A stretch of 64,000 bases of DNA from Myotis daubentonii (taxonomy: Eukaryota > Chordata > Mammalia > Chiroptera > Vespertilionidae). The stretch spans positions 62,580,855 to 62,644,854 of the forward strand of contig NC_081851.1 of NCBI RefSeq assembly GCF_963259705.1. The letters run 5' to 3'. The notes beneath the pieces were generated by a model. The model was not told where the DNA came from, did not search any database, and saw only the letters and a program-made list of their open reading frames with translations. The position numbers and the translations under genes are program-made. Position 1 is the first letter of the stretch. Every line of letters begins with the position of its first letter. Of this stretch, positions 1 through 12,330 are shown one piece after another.

Positions 1-627
1 AGGTAAGCGCGTGGGTCATCTGGACGGCAGCTCGGGAACGGAGCACAGCCCTATAACCTCCGTTTCTGCACGTGGGTTTGCTACAGTAAGTCACCCGCCG
101 CCCTCGGAGCTGGGCTTGTCCCTCATCTACTCCTCCGTGCTGGGGAAATCTCCAAATGGAGAGTACATGCCACAGGCATCTAGGTTCCAGCTGTGTGTCC
201 AAATGATCTCCTAGAACTGCTTTCCCTGAGCTGCATTTTCCTAGTTTGCTTTTGTGTTTTATTGAGAAGAGCAGCCACAGGAAACCGGTTTCTGCATTGG
301 TGTTAGAGCCACAGAGCACAACACCGACAGCATCTCCTCCAGTTTCCATGTGAGGAGAGTGTGGCCCTGCCCCGTGGGCCTGACTCCGTCTCCCTTTTCA
401 CTGCGGCGGCCGGGAGGTTGGGAGCCTGCCTGATGTTGAACTCCAGCGGCTGGATAGGTGGAGGCTCATGGTCTGCTTACTTGTGGGCCCTTTCTTTTTG
501 CCTTTTACTTTCAACCTTTATGTACTAACCTGTGGTCCCGAATCTCTTTTTTCACTCATATTTTACCACATTATTGTACCTATTCTCACTGTAAAGTTGC
601 CTCAAATCCTTTGTGTATAAACAAGGG

Positions 628-630
<3 letters not shown>

Positions 631-670
<40 letters not shown>
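631..670. repeat. (AC)n microsatellite
   Basis: An uninterrupted run of about 20 AC dinucleotides. It produces spurious His/Thr and Cys/Val reading frames on the two strands. Confidence 0.97.
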
Positions 671-673
<3 letters not shown>

Positions 674-1974
674 ACTTCTGCTTTTCTAGGTGATGATAAC
701 GAATCTCTGATATGCAATATCCTTTGATGGTAAACTTATGACAACAGTAAGAGTTTCCGGGGGCACTAGGTGGCAAATAAACATCCACACACATAGGAGT
801 ATGTGTGTTTACGTGTGTATGTTGTGTGTGTGCAAGGCAGGTGTGCGTAATGTGCTTATATATGCCTAAAGAAGTCAAAGACGGATTTTGAGACAGAATG
901 TCCTTAAACAATATTCAGCAGGATGATAAATCTTCACAGTATTATAGTTTCTACTCTCATCTACAAATGAATGATTAATAGAGCAACAGCGACACTGATA
1001 GCAGGACAAGAGATGAGACAAAGATCACCCGACAAGCTTATGAAGGAAAGAAAGAGGCGCCCTGGAAACACTGTGACTGTGCTTTGTCGTCTCAACATCG
1101 TCTCCTGGCAGATGGCACGGCCTGTTCCTGAACTCAGAGCCCTATAAAAAGTGAGGCTCCACACAGGGCAGGCCCTGGAGATGAGCCCAGGCCCCTGAGC
1201 TGGGGGTGTGGTCACTAGCTGTCCGAGTCATATCATATCGGAGCGAGACGTAAGGTCCACATCCGGAGAAGAAAGGCATGAGGCTTGGGTTCCTCCACCC
1301 AAGAAGCAAGGAAAGAAGCAAGGCCATCCAGGGGCCACAACAGCAAACTGTGTACCAGAGCTGGTACTCTCAGTGGACAAATGACTTAAGCTTCAAGTGT
1401 AGGGCAGACGATGGAGGACCCCCCCAAACGAACCCCTCCGTGGGCTGGCATTAAAACAGCTCCCCTGTAGAGGGAACTAAGACGGTCTGAGTCAGATCAC
1501 CCACCCAACTAAACCTGGGTGCCCTGCCTGAGGCAGACAATGTGCTCACAGCCCAGATGCGAGGACAGACTGCAAGGACAGACTGCCGGCCTCTGGCAGC
1601 TCGGGTTCCAGAGTGAGACGGACCCACACTTGCAGGGTGGTGAGCACATCTGAGATGCTGGGAGCCCAGGGTCAGGGGCTACTATTTCTATCTCAAATGG
1701 TATGAGTTAAATATTCACAGAAAAGCACCTACAATCCATCAAACTGCAGTGGCACCAGAGCAAACGAGTCTGCTTGTCCATTTGCTGGTGTTTAGCAGAC
1801 ACTACTCCTGGCTGCATGACTGTATGGCTATGGAAAAGCATCGAGAAGAGAGGGATGGAGGTCTTTAGGTCAGGAAGCTCACCTCACCTTCTCTACTCCC
1901 TGCAATGTCCAGGACAGTGTCTGTGGATGTGACTAGGAGGTGGGAATACAAAATAATAAGACTGCTTGCTCTTG

Positions 1975-2085
1975 AGGGACAATTCCAAGTGCTTCAAATG
2001 TAAAACCTCCATTTACGGTCATTCAATCCATTTTACAGATGTGGAAACTGAGGTCATTTGTTCTCTCTTAACCACAAAGCCATCT
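1975..2085 (-). repeat. MIR SINE fragment
   Basis: It contains the MIR core in reverse orientation, with a segment resembling attttacagatg.ggaaactgagg. Old and diverged. Confidence 0.65.
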
Positions 2086-3026
2086 TGCAAGCATTTCTTC
2101 AAAGCAAAACAAAACAACATGTGACCACTGGGCTAAAACACTACAGGGCGCAAGGGAGCAGGACTCGGGAGGAGGGCGGACAATCCTCTGAGCTGATTTC
2201 TTATGGGCAAGCGTTGGTATGTTTCAGTATGTGCAATTTTGTTGCATGTGTCCCAGTCCATCTTCATTTTCCTTGTTGAGTCTAGGTACTGATGAAGCAA
2301 TGCGCTACGATTATTGACGTGTCAGTTGAGTTTCACTCTGTGTTTCTTCTGAAAATCCTGACGGAGGGGCCTGGGTTAGGTTCCCCTTTTCTCCAGCATC
2401 TAAATTCAATGAAGGCCCTGTCCCCAAACACCGAACCCTCTCAACGCAAGGTGAAAGGGAGAGGTGGATTCTATTTGAAGGAATCCTGTGACTGGAGAAT
2501 CCTATTTCTGGGCCACAGGACGCGAACTGAAAGCAGGCCAATGCCAGTGACCAAGCCCCGGTCAGAGATGTCCTCTCTAAGCAGAAAAATGTGAGCCTGG
2601 GAGAACAATGTCTCTTCTGTTTCAACCTGCGGCAGCTCCCCTGGGGTGTCAGTTCCATCCACTGCCTCCTGGCAGCCATGTGATGAGGGGAGGATGACAG
2701 GAGCAATATGATCACAGGTTCTGTGATCATCTTCTTCTTTTTTTTTAAATCCTAAAATCGCCATGCTCCTGAAACTGCAGAATGTGACAGCTCCGTGCAA
2801 TGTGCTATTACATTTCCAAAATTCTCTTTCTGATGGGTGGGATGATGATTCCCTAACGTCCCTTACCGCTCGCTGGGACCAAGCCTGCTTTGGGAGGGAG
2901 TGTCTGTCATCGAGTCCCTGTGTACATCCCCTGCCATATATATAAAAGGCAGAACCGGCTGGATGGAACCCTCCCTCCTCCTCCAGCACCAATGTCCACG
3001 CTCCGAGAACAAGAGACCCCACGTAC

Positions 3027-3148
3027 CATTAACACATTCAAAGACATCACAGCACTTTCCAGGAGTCCCATCGCCACGGGAGACTATGCGGGGAACGGAT
3101 CCCACCTCACACACGGGGAAACCACATAAGCCAGAGAGACACTCGCAT
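3027..3148 (-). CDS. CRIM1: CRIM1 coding exon with RGD motif (probably exon 5)
   Basis: This 122-bp exon encodes about 41 residues, from the Arg completed at the junction through CECLSGLCGF to CCDVFECVN. It has seven cysteines and the tripeptide RGD in the stretch IVSRGDGTPGKCC. CRIM1 orthologues carry an RGD cell-attachment motif at this place, just before the first annotated von Willebrand factor C domain. The acceptor is a strong polypyrimidine tract ending ggtttcag|ATGCGAG. The donor is TTAATG|gtacgt. Phases are 2 in and 1 out, so the outgoing G should start the Asp codon that follows VN in the family. The next exon is not in the 3 kb to the left, so it must lie beyond the window edge. 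Confidence 0.96.
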
Positions 3149-6100
3149 CTGAAACCAAAGAAAAGGGAAGGAAAACCCCATGAATAAACAACAACACAGA
3201 AGTCGGGAGACCACAAAGTGGCTGCGGCCAGGGAACTCCACGGGACGACCCTGCTCCTGTGTATCCGGTGTCACTGGGGAGGGGGGAGGCAGGAGGGGCG
3301 CCAACATAATTTGCATTCCAGAGAACTAAGGCTCAGCTACATAACATAGACCCAGATTTTAAATGTTTACCATTTAGACAGAAATATTCCTAAATAAATG
3401 CATGACTTCATTTCTTCTTTAACTAGACCAGCATTGAGCACATCATCTTGCTGAGGACTCAGGGCCATTGTTATGGGCATGCATTGTGTTACCCCAGAAA
3501 TCACCGAGGCCCTCCGTCACCGCAGAGCTGGGCTCCCCAGTGCCACGCTGCTGCTCTGTTGCTCACCTGTAGGTATTGTCCAGAGATTTTTCTGGCCCTC
3601 CTTTCAACTATTAAGTTATTGGCTTTCCAGTCTTTTTTCTTCTTCTGTGTGTCTAGTAGCACACTCTCCACACTAGTTAATTTGTAATTGTGTCTAACAG
3701 AGGAAGCAGACCCTCACGGGAGGCTCAAAAGCTCTTTGTATATGAAGGGCCTGAGCTTCTGTAAGTGGGCTTTGCGACGCTATTTGGAAGAGGACAGTCT
3801 TAATCTGGGGTCTTCTGTGCTGTGTGTGCCTTTCTCACTACTTGCACGAATGAGGCGCTCGAGGGCCTGAAGCTAGCTCTGCGGGCTCGCACCCACAACT
3901 TCAACGCTTGCTGTGAGACTGGCCTACACACAGGAAAACAGCAGCAGGTAAAAATCAGAGGAGAAAGCCCTGTGGTCCACCGCCTGCTGGTCTGAGAGAA
4001 TGAAACAGGAGGCAGGAAGGAGAAGCGCACAGTAGCAGGGTGTCAGGATGCGAATGTGATACAGGGGAGGAGCAGGGAGCCCGGCCCTGGGATCTCCGGG
4101 GGCGGAAGTGTGGTCAGAGGGTGGAGAGAATGATGAAGGGGGTTCCCAGGTAGACGGAAGTGAAAGGAAGATCTCCTCAGAGAAGACACCTTCCAGGAAG
4201 TGTGTGGGTGTTTACGTACGTGGGGGCGAGAGGAGAGGGTAAGGCTGCCAGCAGGGAGGGACTATGGGCGCATTCATGAACTCTGGTTGACCCCCTTCTT
4301 AGGTAAGTGACTACTTTGCTCATCTATCGTTCTTCGGATCTCTAGTAAATTAAAATATTCCTGGAGTCCGCGAGAACCTCAGTATCAGGTCCAGAGGTTT
4401 AACTGCCTTTCTAGTGAACTGCAGAACTAAAAGGAAACAAATGGGAGTTAAAATCCGCACCGAAGACCATGAAAGCCACTGGGAAGGTGTGGAAGACCTG
4501 GCCGGCCTCTCAGGCTCCTTCCGTGGGGGTGACGGCTACATTGGATTTCTGGGAGAAGCGGGTGTTAGACAATTAAGGTTTTGCTCAATGGTATTTCTGC
4601 TTATGGTTTACAATCAACGTCTGCCTGTTTTCTGTGAGTGGAGCTGGGAGCTCTCGAAGTATAATCTGTCTTCCTACAGGACAATCACCTACAGGACCCA
4701 GTCGATACGAACTGGGCTTTTAGTCCCCAGTAGGGTTATCCTTTCGTCTTTCATTTTTACACGCCCAGCCCCTGCAGCATTAAGCACATAACCATAGCAC
4801 TGCGACAGTCCAGTAGCAATAAACTGTTTACATTAAAATGATGACATAACTTGTAATCATTGGGAGGCCCCACCCAGATCCCACTATCTGGATGTGATTA
4901 CAATGAAAGATTCCTGCAAGGACAGCTGGGATTCTCATTCTCGCCTAATCATTCTAATTTAAACTCCAAAGAGCATACAAGCAACCAAAAAAATGTGTCT
5001 TCACCTGTTGTCCTTCAACCCTTCAGTGACCTTCCTACTGAACAGTATGTGCCCTTATGTGCCTGGCTCTCTGCTAGGCTGTCGGAAATCGCACCAACCT
5101 GAGAACCATGACTAAGTGGCTCTGCGTCTTCTCTTTGCCCTTTAACATCTGATCCAGGTCCCAACATTCAAGTATCTCTTGTTTTCCTAGAGACTCGCCT
5201 CGGTTGTCTGGGTGTCGCTAGCATGTTTCAGAAGACCTGACGCTGTACAAAACTGCCCGCGAAGCCACTGAGAAAAGGGAAACCCTTTTGCTGAAGTTTC
5301 GCTTCTAAGCCAGGGTGGCTGCATGTGAAAGGTCCAAGGGCTCCATGTCCTGGCTTCTGCTTGCTGGCCTCCTCTCGGCACCTTCCTTCCCCTTCTCTGC
5401 ATCTCCCTTGGCAAACTCTCCCTACCTGTTGCCTTCTTTAGACTTTTCACAGCTTCCCCCGAACTTGAGACTTTGCAGATGTTAACGATTATTAGCCCCT
5501 TAATATAGAAAAAAAATTCTTGAGAAAAGGTGAAAGTCTGGGCTTGTGGCAGATAACTATCAAGCAACTAGCTCCGGGGTTGAAACGTTATGGAACAGCC
5601 AGTTTTTTGCAGGTTGAAAAATAGCTGAATAGCAATTTCACATAGTTCAGCAGAACGCAGCGGCCATGAGTTACCTTATGTCTACGCTCACTCTGTCAGA
5701 TAACAAATGGGGGACGTCACCAGAACCCTTATCTGCCAAGGAAATTTATTATGTCTACAAATTAGGGGAGTCCAATGTATTCTTTAAAAGGCTTTAATAA
5801 AATTATCCCAGAGTCTCTGGTTTACCGGCACGGGAGGTAGGCAGCTTCCCTTTTCCTGATGAGGCTAGGGAGGCACAGACCACCCAGTGACCTCAAAGTG
5901 AAGAAGACCTCCTGTCCTGTTTTTCCACGAAAAGAGACTAGATTTTTTTCCAGTAAGTCGTGAAAAGGAAACGCTGAATTACAGAACTGAAGCATGCAAA
6001 CTATACCTTGTCCTCACCACCTTTTTTCTTCAGTTTTATTCTGTTTTTTCTTTGCACCACCCTCCCCTCCTCCACCCAATCTTCCTCCTACCTTTTATCC

Positions 6101-6860
6101 CAATGCTTGAATAAAGAGCAAGCAAGAGGATGGAGAAAACCTGGATTAGTGGGAGGGACAGCAGACTAACTCGAGGAAGAGGCACTTATTAAATTGATGT
6201 CACCCCTCATCCTTCACGTTTGAAACCCTCCCTCCCTCAATGTCTAGGCTCTAACTTGGTCCCCACTCACCCAAATCTCTCCTTTCCCCAAACTATGCCA
6301 TATCCATCCTACGGCTCAGCGCGCCTGTACTTTGTAGTCTAAAATCTTCAATTACTCCTCACTTGATTGGTCAACTTCTCAGCTTTGCATTCAATACCCT
6401 CAGGCCCACATACCGTTTTCCCCAATCTCTCTCTCTCCTGGTATATGTCTTCATTTTCCTTATGCTACAGCCACACTTGTATTCTCCAAACCAGCCCAGG
6501 CTGCACTGCCTACCCAGTCCACCACCACCACCCCCTTCTCTCCAGCTGTCTGTCTAGAGCCCATCTGTCTTTCTAGGCCAGCCTCAAAGAACTCCATACT
6601 TTTTCGAGGCCCTCCTCCCACTGTCTTGTGGTGACTCACATAATTCGTCTTCCCACAAGCTCTCTTTGGAGCTACCATGTAGATTCGTTAAAGAAATACT
6701 TTTTAATGATGAAACAGAACAGGAGATGAGTAAAAGGGGGACAATATTAACTAAATGAAAGAAAGTGAGAAGGAAAGCAGTGAGATTTCTATATTGTAAA
6801 AAAAAATAAAAGGACACCAGCATGATACCTTGAAGCAGAAGTGCTGAGAGCTCAAACAAA

Positions 6861-6889
6861 TTATAAATAAATAAATAAAAATTTAAATA
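6861..6889. repeat. (TAAA)n A-rich repeat
   Basis: A short run of ATAA/TAAA units immediately next to the L1-like segment. Confidence 0.6.
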
Positions 6890-7130
6890 ACAGCTTTGAG
6901 ATGAAACTCACATAGCATAAAATTCACCCCTTTTAAAAGTATGTAATTCGGTGGATTATGTTCACCGGGTTGGGCAACTATCATCGCTACCTAATTTCAG
7001 ACCATTTCCATCACCCGAGAAGAAACCCTGGACTCTCCACTCAGCCTCACCAGCCCCTGGCACCTACTGATCTATGTTCTGTCTCTATGGGTTGGCCTAT
7101 TCTGGGCAGTTCCTATAAATAGACTCATAC
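6890..7130 (+). repeat. Old L1 (L1M-type) 3' region
   Basis: The segment has the typical order of an old L1 3' untranslated part: cataaaattcacccctttta, ttgggcaactatcatc, cagcccctggcacctactg and ttctgtctctatggg, ending near actcatacaat. Degenerate and non-coding. Confidence 0.75.
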
Positions 7131-8439
7131 AATAGATGCGCTGAAGCCTTTTAAACAAGAAGGAACCTGTATCTGCAATCTGCCAGAAAAATCAAGCCTC
7201 TAACATTAACCTCAGTATTAAGATAATGACCAATCAAGGTAGCATATCAATGTTTGCATAATGTAATCACAGCTGCAGCCAGGTGGATTGGTTAAGCTGT
7301 CTTTTTCCTCCCTCAAACAGGTCACGGATTCAGCTCACTGGGCATCCAAGTGCCCAAGAACAATGATGAGCAGCATTCAGACATCATCTTGGCCCCTAGA
7401 GGGCACTCCCTTCCTTAGGAGGCTCTGAGAGGCAGTGCACACTTATGCTTCATGTTGGTTGCTCCCTGGTCTGCACAGAGTCCCAGGCAGGCCAGAGGCC
7501 AGGGTCCTGGCACAGCTTACAAGGGGCTTCTAAGTCCAGCCTCTCCTTATCTCTCAGCTTCGGATTCCACTGGTTCCTTCTTATGCCCTGCAGCTGAACA
7601 ACAATGGCAACATGCCATTCACTCCATCTACCCTCCCCTGCCCCGTATCATCCTGTGCCACAGCTCAGATGTCCACACGCCTAAAATCCCCGCTTCTTCT
7701 TCGCCTCTGGTGAATTCCACACAACTTAAGACCCCCTACTCTACAAGGCCATCTCTGATCAAGGAGCAGCCAGGCTTAACTTTCCCTCCTCTGACCTTCA
7801 GAAGTACCCAGGGGTAATGAACTCTTGGAGTGTGCCTGCTCATCCGACAAAATCAAAGTCCTACTTTTTCTCCTGTGAATTCCCTTAGCGCCGGGGACAA
7901 GTCTTTGTCATGTAAAGGAAAACATCGAATGATCCAGGCAGCCAAACAATAATCTGGAATGAATATTTTTTCATGGCTAATAAGTCAGAGATTAGAGCAT
8001 ACATTGGTTTTACAGTTTTTATCAGTTTTAGATGGCAAGCTGATAAGTACAACATCAGTGTGTGGAGGGAAAGACTATGGAATTGGTCAGGAATGCGGAC
8101 AGCAGAGTGCTAAACACAAAGACCGTTCTTCTCCAAGTAGGGGCCGGGGCTCCAGAATCTGCCTGTGGAACAAGCTCTCCAGGGGATCCCACTGGATTCT
8201 AGGACCAACTTTCTGAGAACTGACTCCTGCCGGTGCAGGCTCTCGGTCACCATAGCTGAATTTTCACTTTCCCCTGGGAAAAGCCAAGGTCAACTAGTTT
8301 GAACATCTTAATGAGAATGAGGATTTGGAGCATTTGCTCTCGATCATTTACAATAAAGGCTCCTTCCTGTGAGTCAGGCGCAGTAAAGAAAAGAACAACT
8401 TAATTTACTATCCAACACAATCACCCCACCACAGAACAG

Positions 8440-8560
8440 GGGTAGTCCTAGCAAGCCACTTAAACTCTGGGATGCTCCGTGTTCTCAGCCATAAAACAGA
8501 TGGTTGGACCACAATAAGCTTTCTTCTAACTATAAAATTCCACGGTTCTCTTATTGCCAA
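8440..8560 (+). repeat. MIR-like fragment
   Basis: Weak MIR resemblance: a segment with gccacttaaactctgggatg followed by cagccataaaacagatgg. Low confidence because of divergence. Confidence 0.4.
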
Positions 8561-10085
8561 CCTCATTCCCATCACTACCACGGTCCGATTCTGGCCCATC
8601 CATGCCTACTTACTGCCTGCACCCCGTCCCTGGAGCAGACCACAGCCTCATGCCCCATGCTGGTCTCTTCCTGGCAGCAAGAACCTCAGCCTTCACACCC
8701 AGCTCAGGACGGGCCTTCTCTTTGAAGCTTTCTTGGTCTTTTCTTTTCTTTTTTGGGGTGGGGGGGTGGGGCGGGCGGGAAAGTATACTTACACACTTAG
8801 ACATCCACTGTTCTTTCTCCTTTCCTATGAAAGAAGACCGAGCTATGCAGGAGAAGCAGCAATATGCCCCACATACTGTCTCGGATCGCTAGGCTGTCTT
8901 ACCTAACCAAGTTAGGGCTTCATTACTAAGTAGAAGAATCAACAGTTTGTTTTGCCAGAAGGACGAGAGAAACCGTGGAGGATACGAAACTACAGGGAAC
9001 TGCCAGAAGGGGCTGTGGGGCAGAGGAGTCCTCTTTGCTACTCCTGTGCCATTCAGCAAAGCACAGGGGCGCCCTGGAATGTGCCCTCGTGGGGGGCGCC
9101 ATGCAGAGCTGATAGTAAAATGTTACGCTAACATCCCCTACAGTTAACTCCTTGGGTAAAGGAGGAAATCTGGAAGCAGCAAACCATCAGACTCCTCATG
9201 TTCCCCAAGCACATCCAAATCCCTGCCCATATCTGGAGAAAAAAATGACCCTGTGAGGGCCTCTGTAAACGATGCCTCCCAACATCGGCTTCATCCCATG
9301 TCTGAACTGAGTGCCTGAGCCCTTCAGAAGGGAGAACCAGTGCCCATAAATCAAAACCACTCTTCATATGTGGGAGGTTAGGTCTCCTTCTCGTCAGGAA
9401 ACAAGGATAAACACAGAATTAAAAGGGCAAAGTACTTGTACTACTAGGATTCCACATGGTGTATTAATGAAATAACTATCAGGAACGGAAAGTACACTGA
9501 CACATAGAACATTCCTATTCTGTAAGAAGTAGCTCCAACTTTACTTAAATCTGATGTACTCTCTCTCTCTCTCTACTAATTACATTTATTAACTCTTTCA
9601 GGAATGTATACGTTTTAAAAAAGAGGCTGCAAAGAAAACATCCCAAAAGAATGGGTTTCCCGCCCGAGGGTCCAACTACCAGAAGAAAAACTGTATTCCT
9701 CCCCACGGAGCTTTCTTCGGGTTATACTTTTTCTCATGTCTCCCCAGGAGAGATTTACTACTAAGTCACAAACCTTCTCCCCGCTTTGCTCAAGCTAATT
9801 CCTAGATGATCTCTCATTTCGCCCACTCAGAAATGGTGCGTTCTTCACTTTCCTTTCAGTCAACAGCAAAACCTCTCTGCATTTTTGGGTGTTGTTATAT
9901 TTTTTTCCTGGGAAGCAGGGGAGGGGGGTGCAATTGGAGGATGTGCTCCACTACAGGGGAGGTATAAATTGAGGCTATTAAAGGGTGTCCCAAAATTCAT
10001 GCAAGAAGTAGTTTTGATAGAAAACACAGGTTTATAATGAAAAATTTTTAATTTTTTATTGATTCATAAAGTATACAGTATAGGG

Positions 10086-10178
10086 TTATGTATGGAATAG
10101 CATATCGGGTAAATGGCCTCCACGGCTTTGCTGGCACATACGCACTCTTTTGTTGAAATTTTCCATGACCGTTTTGCA
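10086..10178 (-). pseudogene. Inverted C-terminal transposase fragment in the left arm
   Basis: Read on the minus strand, this gives the C-terminus of the same transposase family, with MENFNKRVRMCQQSRGGH then LPDMLFHT and a TAA stop. Its orientation is opposite to the central fragment at 10182-10391, showing an inverted duplication of the parental 3' end. The right arm carries only the last eight or so codons. Confidence 0.8.
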
Positions 10179-10181
10179 TAA

Positions 10182-10391
10182 ATGTGGCTGAATTTCGATG
10201 AGGCTCATTTTCATCTTGATGGCTTGGTTAATCGACAAAATTGTCGCATTTGGGGTTCAGAAAATCCACGAATGATTGTTGAAGAACAAATGCAGCCACA
10301 ACGTGTCACTGTTTGGTGCGGATTCTGGGCTGGAGGCATCATCGGACCATTCTTCTTCGAAAATGCGGCTGCTCAGGCAATTAACAGTTAA
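10182..10391 (+). pseudogene. Transposase fragment (Tc1/mariner), broken
   Basis: About 69 residues from the middle of a Tc1/mariner transposase. NFDEAHFHLDG contains the first catalytic Asp of the DDE/D triad, followed by VNRQNCRIWG, VTVWCGFWAGG and IIGPFFFENAA. The frame breaks by one base after QAI. The expected TVNG... continuation follows in another frame, and then the sequence jumps to the end of the protein. The second and third catalytic residues are missing, so the product cannot be an active transposase. Confidence 0.85.
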
Positions 10392-11001
10392 TGGTGCTCC
10401 CTATTGCGACATGATAATCCTTTTACCCGATATGCTATTCCATACATAACCCTATACTGTATACTTTATGAATCAATAAAAAATTTACAATTTTTCATTA
10501 TAAACCTGTGTTTTCTATCAAAATTACTTCTTGCGTGAATTTTGGGACACCCTTTAGGTAAAGTGTTCCTTTGTGTTTCCTGGCATTAGTAATAATAATA
10601 ACGCTCTCCTCTTCCTCGCTGTGTCAAGGAGTCGGTGATTACGGCTCCCCGCTCCAGGCTAGGATGTGGCGCAGGAAACTTACGCTAAGTTAAAAGCAAA
10701 AGTGGCATAAACTGTGGGAAAATGGAAGTGGTAGAAATTGTAGGAAAATGGAAGTTGCAAGCCCACATGGTTCCTGTAGGGTTTACAAAATTATCTTCTA
10801 GAACCACGCCCCATGGTAGTGGGTGTGGCTACGAGAAAGCGATGACATGCTGCACACACGCCTGGATGCGACTGGCTGGGGAAGAGAGCTGGGGACGTTC
10901 CCAAGGACTCAATCCTGGTGGCAGGAAAACCAGAGGCACAGAAACACGGCTGAGAGGACCCCCAGGGCCCCGTGGAAAGGAACACGGGACACCTGGGACC
11001 C

Positions 11002-11039
11002 GGCAGGCTTCCTGAACCCCGGCAGGCTTCCTGAACCCC
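11002..11039. repeat. 19-bp tandem duplication
   Basis: The unit GGCAGGCTTCCTGAACCCC occurs twice head to tail without mismatch. Confidence 0.9.
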
Positions 11040-11781
11040 ACTCCATTCAGCCAACAACCTGTTCACGATCCAGTCCCAGCAATGAGCTCTCAGCCTTTCC
11101 TTCCTTAGGCTGTGGTGGGCCAGGTGGCCTCGGAGGGTGGAGAGGGGGCAGGGGAGAGACGCAGGAAAACCAGTCAGAAAAAGGAGGGACACAGTGTGCC
11201 CCGGGAAGGAGGAGGAGCGGGTTTGGATGTGGAGAGTAAGTTTTAATAGAGGAACATAAGGCATTCTCTGTTCGGAGCCAGGATTGCCGACTGCACGAGA
11301 AATGAGAAATGCATGCTTTGGGATGTGGGGTTCGCTAGCTTGTGAGCACCCAGTTGCTGAGTGCGGACATGCAGGAGGGCACTAAGCTGCATGGCGGCCG
11401 GGGGCACACAGGCCCTGCCTTCCCTTCAGGGAGGCGTTGAACACACAATCACAGACAGGGGAACAGTGGGATGTGGACTATCCCACCCCCTTCCCGGGGC
11501 CGGTGAAGACCACCACCATGACGTCAGGACAACGCGTCTATTTGGAAACCTGAGCGAAGCGCTGCTGCCTGGGCTGCTAAGGCTCCTCCAGAGCCTGCTG
11601 GGCCGAGCAGGGCGGAAGAGCTGCTTTAAGCCCGTGTCCACTTGGGTGCGCGGGGCTGTCAAGCCCCAGGCCTCTCATCCCGGTCATCAGTGCAGAGTGA
11701 GGACGCTCTGGCCTCCGGTCCCCGAGGGAAGGTGTATCCCCAGAGTCCTGCTCTGCTCCCGGGACTCGCCCTTCCACGCCG

Positions 11782-11804
11782 CCCCCCCGCCCCCCCCCCC
11801 CCCC
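11782..11804. repeat. C-rich low-complexity run
   Basis: A nearly pure C tract (G tract on the minus strand) broken by a single G. It could form G-quadruplex on the minus strand, but its length is also error-prone in sequencing. Confidence 0.8.
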
Positions 11805-12134
11805 ACCGCCTTCCCCACCTTTCCTGTGGGGACCACCTCTCAACACCTGAACACCACCACACAGGGCACCGCTCAGCCCTCTCCTACTCATCATCTTGTT
11901 CACCTGAAAACGCTGTTTCCTTGCAGCGCCTCCAGGGAGACTGCAAACTGCCCCCCTCCCCCTTACTTGTTCACCTGGGCAGACGGGAGGTGGGCATTCT
12001 CCAGGCTGGCCTCTGGCCAGCAGTCCCACGTGGTTGCTCTCCTCTCAGCCAAGCCCTCTCTCGGAGGTGTTGTCTCCTACCCATTGCCTATGGGGGGGAG
12101 GGGGGAGAGTCCAGAGATAGCACTCTCACATCAG

Positions 12135-12330
12135 CCTTAGACTTGAGCTCTGGCCACTTAGGAGCCATATGGCCTCGGGCAAGTCACATCCTCTCCCTAA
12201 GCCTCAACTGTACCATATGTAAAAGCCAAGACCATGAAAATATGTCATAGGACTGCTATGTAGATGAAATAAATGGATACGTGCAAAGCACCTCGGACAC
12301 AGAAGCACTCAACGCCTGCTAGCTATTTCA
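12135..12330 (+). repeat. MIR SINE
   Basis: It matches the MIR order: ctctggccactta, gggcaagtcacat, taagcctcaactg, then a segment resembling gtgcaaagcacct and a tail with gcactcaacg. Confidence 0.7.

Larger units (their letters stand above)
1..3026 (-). other. CRIM1: CRIM1 intron downstream of the RGD exon (partial)
   Basis: This is the start of the intron that follows the exon at 3027-3148, cut by the window edge. I see a CA repeat at 631-670 and an old MIR fragment near 1975-2085. I see no coding exon. Open reading frames here are short and lack family similarity or cysteine patterns expected of the next CRIM1 exon. Confidence 0.8.
9981..10554 (+). mobile_element. Tc1/mariner-superfamily deletion derivative with 133-bp inverted repeats
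   Basis: A 574-bp element flanked by TA dinucleotides (9979-9980 and 10555-10556). Its ends start AAGGGTGTCCCAAAATTCA. The left arm (9981-10113) and right arm (10422-10554) are inverted repeats of 133 bp with about 4 mismatches (near 97% identity). Between them lies a transposase fragment. The arms contain the last codons and stop of the transposase (LPDMLFHT then stop) in opposite orientations. The left terminal repeat is therefore an inverted copy of the parent's 3' end rather than an ordinary 5' end. The element is non-autonomous. It resembles arthropod-type mariner/Tc elements with a GGGTGTCCC start; exact family is unknown. Confidence 0.9.

Noticed and set aside
552..911. Cys/Val and His/Thr repeat proteins
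   Set aside because: They are translations of CA/GT microsatellites (also at 18373, 33920 and 46181).
2471..3216. Long minus-strand frames beyond the CRIM1 exon
   Set aside because: Only 3027-3148 carries the conserved cysteine pattern and is bounded by splice sites. The rest is readthrough into intron.
10182..10391. A functional transposase gene
   Set aside because: It has only the first catalytic Asp, a frameshift and an internal deletion, so it is a fragment.
11361..12250. Overlapping long open frames on both strands
   Set aside because: GC-rich, proline-rich frames in several phases around a C run are typical of chance open frames. No domain is recognisable and no splice logic connects them.
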